Shown here piece by piece: positions 61,545-64,000 of a stretch of DNA of 64,000 nt (the stretch's first letter is position 1; the number at the start of each line of letters is the position of its first letter). Origin of the DNA: Flavobacterium sp. 1 (GTDB lineage Bacteria; Bacteroidota; Bacteroidia; Flavobacteriales; Flavobacteriaceae); assembly GCF_002797935.1 (NCBI RefSeq), contig NZ_PGER01000001.1, positions 2,418,001 to 2,482,000 of the forward strand, in the 5' to 3' direction. The notes under the pieces are model-generated. The model worked only from the letters and a program-made list of their open reading frames with translations. It did no database searches and had not been told where the DNA came from. Position numbers and translations under genes: made by a program.

Positions 61545-62120
61545 ATGAATGCAACAACTTCCTATCTTGAAAGCGTAAAAAAGCAATTTCTCTACTATAA
61601 AATGTTGGGAGAAAAAGCAATGGAGCAACTGGAACCAGAACAGCTTTTTGTATCTGTAAATGAAGATACAAATAGCATTGCCGTGATTATAAAACACCTT
61701 TCAGGAAATATGCTGTCGCGCTGGACAGATTTCTTGACCACCGATGGAGAAAAAGAAACGAGAAATCGGGATGGTGAATTTGAAAATGATTTGCAGACAA
61801 AAGGCCAAGTATTAACTACTTGGAATGCCGGCTGGGACTGCTTTTTAGGAACTTTGGAGAGTTTACAGCCAGAACAGCTTTCGGAAATTATTTATATTAG
61901 GAATGAGGGACATACTGTTATTGAAGCCATCAACAGACAATTGGCGCATTATCCGTATCATATTGGACAAATTGTTTTTTATGCCAAACAACTTAAAAAT
62001 AGCGAATGGGAAAGTTTATCGATTCCTAAGAATAAATCGAACAGTTATAATGCTGATAAATTTGCACAAGAGAAATCAATTAAAAATTTTACAGAAGAAG
62101 AATTTAGAAGATTGAAATAA
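61545..62120 (+). CDS. DUF1572 family protein (DinB-like fold)
   Basis: 191 residues. Four-helix DinB/YfiT-like layout with metal-binding histidine positions in IIKHLSGNM and QLAHYPYHIGQIVFYAKQL. DUF1572 members are putative metal-dependent thiol-S-transferases by fold; none is demonstrated here. It begins 28 bp after the RAYT gene, possibly by chance of insertion. Confidence 0.88.
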   Translation: MNATTSYLESVKKQFLYYKMLGEKAMEQLEPEQLFVSVNEDTNSIAVIIKHLSGNMLSRWTDFLTTDGEKETRNRDGEFENDLQTKGQVLTTWNAGWDCFLGTLESLQPEQLSEIIYIRNEGHTVIEAINRQLAHYPYHIGQIVFYAKQLKNSEWESLSIPKNKSNSYNADKFAQEKSIKNFTEEEFRRLK

Positions 62121-62179
62121 AAGCAAAATTCAATGGCATTTGCAATGACAAAAAGCAATGTCAATGTCAATGACTAATA

Positions 62180-62325
62180 CTTGCCCCAGATGGAAGTGAA
62201 AACCCCGCAGAGCTATACCCTATTTTTTCCTGTTCCAAAAGAGCGACCAACGGAAGCTCCTTTTGGGACATTGGAAAAAAAGGGTATAGACCGAAGAGTT
62301 GTAACGGACAGCTGGATTAGGCTCT
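62180..62325. repeat. Repeat family A, long-hairpin copy
   Basis: CTATACCCTATTTTTTCC...AAAAGAGC pairs with GCTCCTTTT...GGAAAAAAAGGGTATAG around the loop GACCAACGGAA (arms about 62213-62244 and 62255-62290), flanked by GATGGAAGTGAAAACC and GTAACGGACAGCTGGATTAG. The core matches the 44.2-kb copy. Confidence 0.75.
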
Positions 62326-62348
62326 AATAAAAATATAAAACCCAAGAA

Positions 62349-62723
62349 ATGAAAAAAATAATACTGCTCCTCCCATTACTGCTACTAATGTCCTGCTATG
62401 ATATGGAGCGTAATTGTGCCGACTTTAAAACCGGAAAATTTAAATTTGAATATGAAATTAATGGTGTAAAAAAGACGACTGTATTTGAGCGCAATGATAG
62501 TATTGAAATTGAGACTTTTGAAGGCAAAACAGATACTTCAACAGTACGTTGGGTAAATGACTGCGAATACGTTTTACAGAAAAAACACCCGAAAAATAAG
62601 GCTGAAGAGAAAGCAATTGATATGAAAATCTTGACAACTACCAAAAATTCTTATACCTTTGAATTTGGAATGGTAGGTGTTGACCAAAAACAAAAAGGAA
62701 CGGTTATCAAGATTGCAGATTAA
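62349..62723 (+). CDS. Small lipoprotein of unknown function
   Basis: 124 residues with signal and lipobox LLLMSCYD (Cys17). The mature part is a small beta-rich domain: CADFKTGKFKFEYEINGVKK, then TVRWVNDCEYVLQKK. Homologues in Flavobacteriia are sometimes labelled DNA topoisomerase IV; the sequence has nothing of a topoisomerase and the label should not be copied. It lies 49 bp before the TerC gene. Confidence 0.75.
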   Translation: MKKIILLLPLLLLMSCYDMERNCADFKTGKFKFEYEINGVKKTTVFERNDSIEIETFEGKTDTSTVRWVNDCEYVLQKKHPKNKAEEKAIDMKILTTTKNSYTFEFGMVGVDQKQKGTVIKIAD

Positions 62724-62772
62724 AAAATTCAGATTGCAGAAACTCATAATTTTAAAACCATAAGTATATTAA

Positions 62773-63543
62773 ATGGAAGTATTTTTGAACCCCGATGCTT
62801 GGATTGCCTTGCTGACATTGACTTTTCTCGAAATTGTTTTAGGTATTGACAACATCATTTTTATCTCAATTGCAACTGGAAAATTAGCCATAGAAGACCG
62901 CAAAAAAGCAACCAAAGTAGGTATGTTTTTGGCTATGTTTATGCGGATTGCGCTTTTGTTTGGAATTAATTTTTTAACCCAAATGAAAAAACCTTGGTTT
63001 AGCATTGACTGGAGCTGGCTGCATGCCGGAGTTACGGGTCAAAGTCTTATTTTATTATTTGGCGGTTTGTTCCTGATATATAAAAGCACTAATGAGATTC
63101 GTGAAAAAGTAGACGAAAAAGGTCATGAAGAAAAAGAACTGGGTAAAGCGGCCGCAAAATCTTTCCAGAGTGTGATTCTGCAGATTATAATGATTGACTT
63201 GGTTTTTTCTTTTGACAGTATTTTGACTGCTGTAGGAATGACTAACGGTGTTGAAGGCGCTTTGGTTATCATGATTACAGCTGTTGTTATTTCGGTTATG
63301 ATTATGATGCAATTTGCGGTTCCTGTTGGGAATTTTGTAAATAAGCATCCATCGATACAAATATTAGGTTTATCCTTTTTGATTTTAATTGGGTTCATGT
63401 TATTGACCGAAAGTGCTCATTTATCTAATGCTCTTATTTTTGGGAGTCATGTAACTCCAGTGCCAAAAGGGTATTTGTATTTTGCCATTTCGTTCTCTTT
63501 ATTTGTAGAAATAATAAATATGAGAGTGACTAAAAAGAAATAA
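62773..63543 (+). CDS. TerC-family membrane protein
   Basis: 256 residues with about seven to nine hydrophobic segments. The two conserved acidic segments are EIVLGIDNIIF (about 20-30) and DLVFSFDSILTAVG (about 139-152). TerC/Alx-type proteins are implicated in tellurite resistance and manganese export; no ter genes are near, so a metal-export role is the safer reading. The next gene starts 1 bp after the stop. Confidence 0.9.
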   Translation: MEVFLNPDAWIALLTLTFLEIVLGIDNIIFISIATGKLAIEDRKKATKVGMFLAMFMRIALLFGINFLTQMKKPWFSIDWSWLHAGVTGQSLILLFGGLFLIYKSTNEIREKVDEKGHEEKELGKAAAKSFQSVILQIIMIDLVFSFDSILTAVGMTNGVEGALVIMITAVVISVMIMMQFAVPVGNFVNKHPSIQILGLSFLILIGFMLLTESAHLSNALIFGSHVTPVPKGYLYFAISFSLFVEIINMRVTKKK

Positions 63544-63544
63544 T

Positions 63545-63775
63545 ATGCTTTCTAAAAACATAAAAAATGCTTTGATTATTGCCGTTGTAGTGGGTACTAT
63601 ATTGAACACGATTAACAGTTATGATGTGATTTGGCAAAGCAATTTCACGTTTAAAAATGTTTTAAGAATTGTATTAACATACATAACTCCTTTTTGTGTT
63701 TCCTTATATTCTTCTACATTAGCATCAAAATCATTCGAAAAAACAAATACTAAAAACACAGTTGCCGAAAAGTAG
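63545..63775 (+). CDS. NrtS-like small membrane protein
   Basis: 76 residues, two hydrophobic helices (about 8-24 and 40-60). The segments IIAVVVGTILNTINSYDVIW and LTYITPFCVSLYSSTLA resemble NrtS, a short protein linked to nitrate/nitrite transport in cyanobacteria. Nitrate genes are absent here, so the family name is more secure than the substrate. It begins 1 bp after the TerC stop and is therefore co-transcribed. Confidence 0.75.
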   Translation: MLSKNIKNALIIAVVVGTILNTINSYDVIWQSNFTFKNVLRIVLTYITPFCVSLYSSTLASKSFEKTNTKNTVAEK

Positions 63776-63791
63776 CTGTGTTTTTTTTTAC
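63754..63791 (+). terminator. Terminator of the terC-nrtS unit
   Basis: AAACACAG (63754-63761) pairs with CTGTGTTT (63776-63783) and runs into T10. The left arm overlaps the end of the NrtS-like gene. Confidence 0.85.
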
Positions 63792-63827
63792 AATTTATCT
63801 TAATCTTAAAAACATTATTCAAATTCC

Positions 63828-64000
63828 ATGAAAAATACTATTTCGCAGAGAGTTGCCGATTTCCTAAAGAACTTCCCTCCTTTTACTTTTTTAAATCAAA
63901 ATGATATTGAAGTTCTTTCGGAACAGATTTCAATTATTTATAAAGAAAAAGACAGCGTTATTTTTGCCGAAAACGACGAAACCCACGATTCCTTTTATGT
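63828..64000 (+). CDS. Cyclic-nucleotide-binding/DUF294-type protein, partial
   Basis: The first 57 codons, running off the window. FLKNFPPFTFLNQNDIEVLS then KEKDSVIFAENDETHDSFYV reads as the start of a cNMP-binding beta roll. The FLKNFPPF opening is typical of DUF294 nucleotidyltransferase-like proteins, which combine cNMP, CBS and nucleotidyltransferase domains. The remaining domains are not visible here. Confidence 0.7.
   Translation, partial: MKNTISQRVADFLKNFPPFTFLNQNDIEVLSEQISIIYKEKDSVIFAENDETHDSFY

Noticed and set aside
1..64000. CRISPR array, tRNA, rRNA or prophage
   Set aside because: No evenly spaced identical repeats, cloverleaf, rRNA stretch, integrase or phage structural gene was seen, though small structured RNAs could be missed without a covariance search.

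Overview
The window is chromosomal DNA of a Bacteroidota bacterium, most likely a Flavobacterium or close relative. The evidence is the low-GC sequence, the many Flavobacteriia-type genes (DUF6452, DUF6048, DUF6095 and DUF4293 families, LETM1-related protein, NQ-rich extended Rho, M49 dipeptidyl peptidase), and the recurrent TAnnTTTG promoter element upstream of genes. No rRNA, tRNA, CRISPR array, integrase or replication origin was seen. Genus assignment is inference.

Layout. 1-3.6 kb: META-domain lipoprotein (partial), conserved hypothetical, lipoprotein Cu/Zn superoxide dismutase with a YdeI-like protein, LETM1-related protein. 3.7-6.1 kb: beta-carbonic anhydrase and a SulP transporter, a likely inorganic-carbon pair. 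6.4-8.4 kb: divergent dps and oxyR. 8.8-14.1 kb: mnmD, ilvE, a MazG-like pyrophosphohydrolase and an M49 peptidase. 14.3-17.1 kb: SRPBCC protein, then an ECF sigma factor operon. 17.2-25.6 kb: BNR-type secreted protein, NQ-rich secreted protein, kup, rRNA methyltransferase, rho, DUF4293. 25.7-31.5 kb: NarL-type two-component pair, phosphoesterase, truA, ABC exporter. 31.9-42.6 kb: lpdA, cysK, an IS630 copy, cupin, Lrp regulator divergent from histidine decarboxylase, SGNH hydrolase, cysE-cysM, aldo/keto reductase. 42.7-47.8 kb: OsmC, lipoproteins, rlmD-DUF6452-DUF6048. 47.8-48.6 kb: an intact IS5-family element with its TAA target duplication.

49.2-54.2 kb is the least explained part and the best candidate for an undescribed system. 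Five same-strand genes encode a lysozyme/transglycosylase-like protein, a small beta-rich protein whose start overlaps an A_AAA_AAG slippery site, a secreted barrel-like protein, a membrane-anchored alpha/beta hydrolase and an LCAT-like lipase. The set could attack or remodel peptidoglycan and membrane lipid, possibly as an antagonism or envelope system. That role is inference.

54.2-64 kb returns to housekeeping genes: an RlmL-like methyltransferase, ZIP transporter, OsmC, murQ, a pentapeptide-repeat protein, a RAYT (REP-associated transposase) beside its palindromes, DUF1572, TerC, NrtS and the start of a cyclic-nucleotide-binding protein. Intergenic regions carry several dispersed palindromic repeat families. 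Promoter boxes lying inside open frames correct several start codons.
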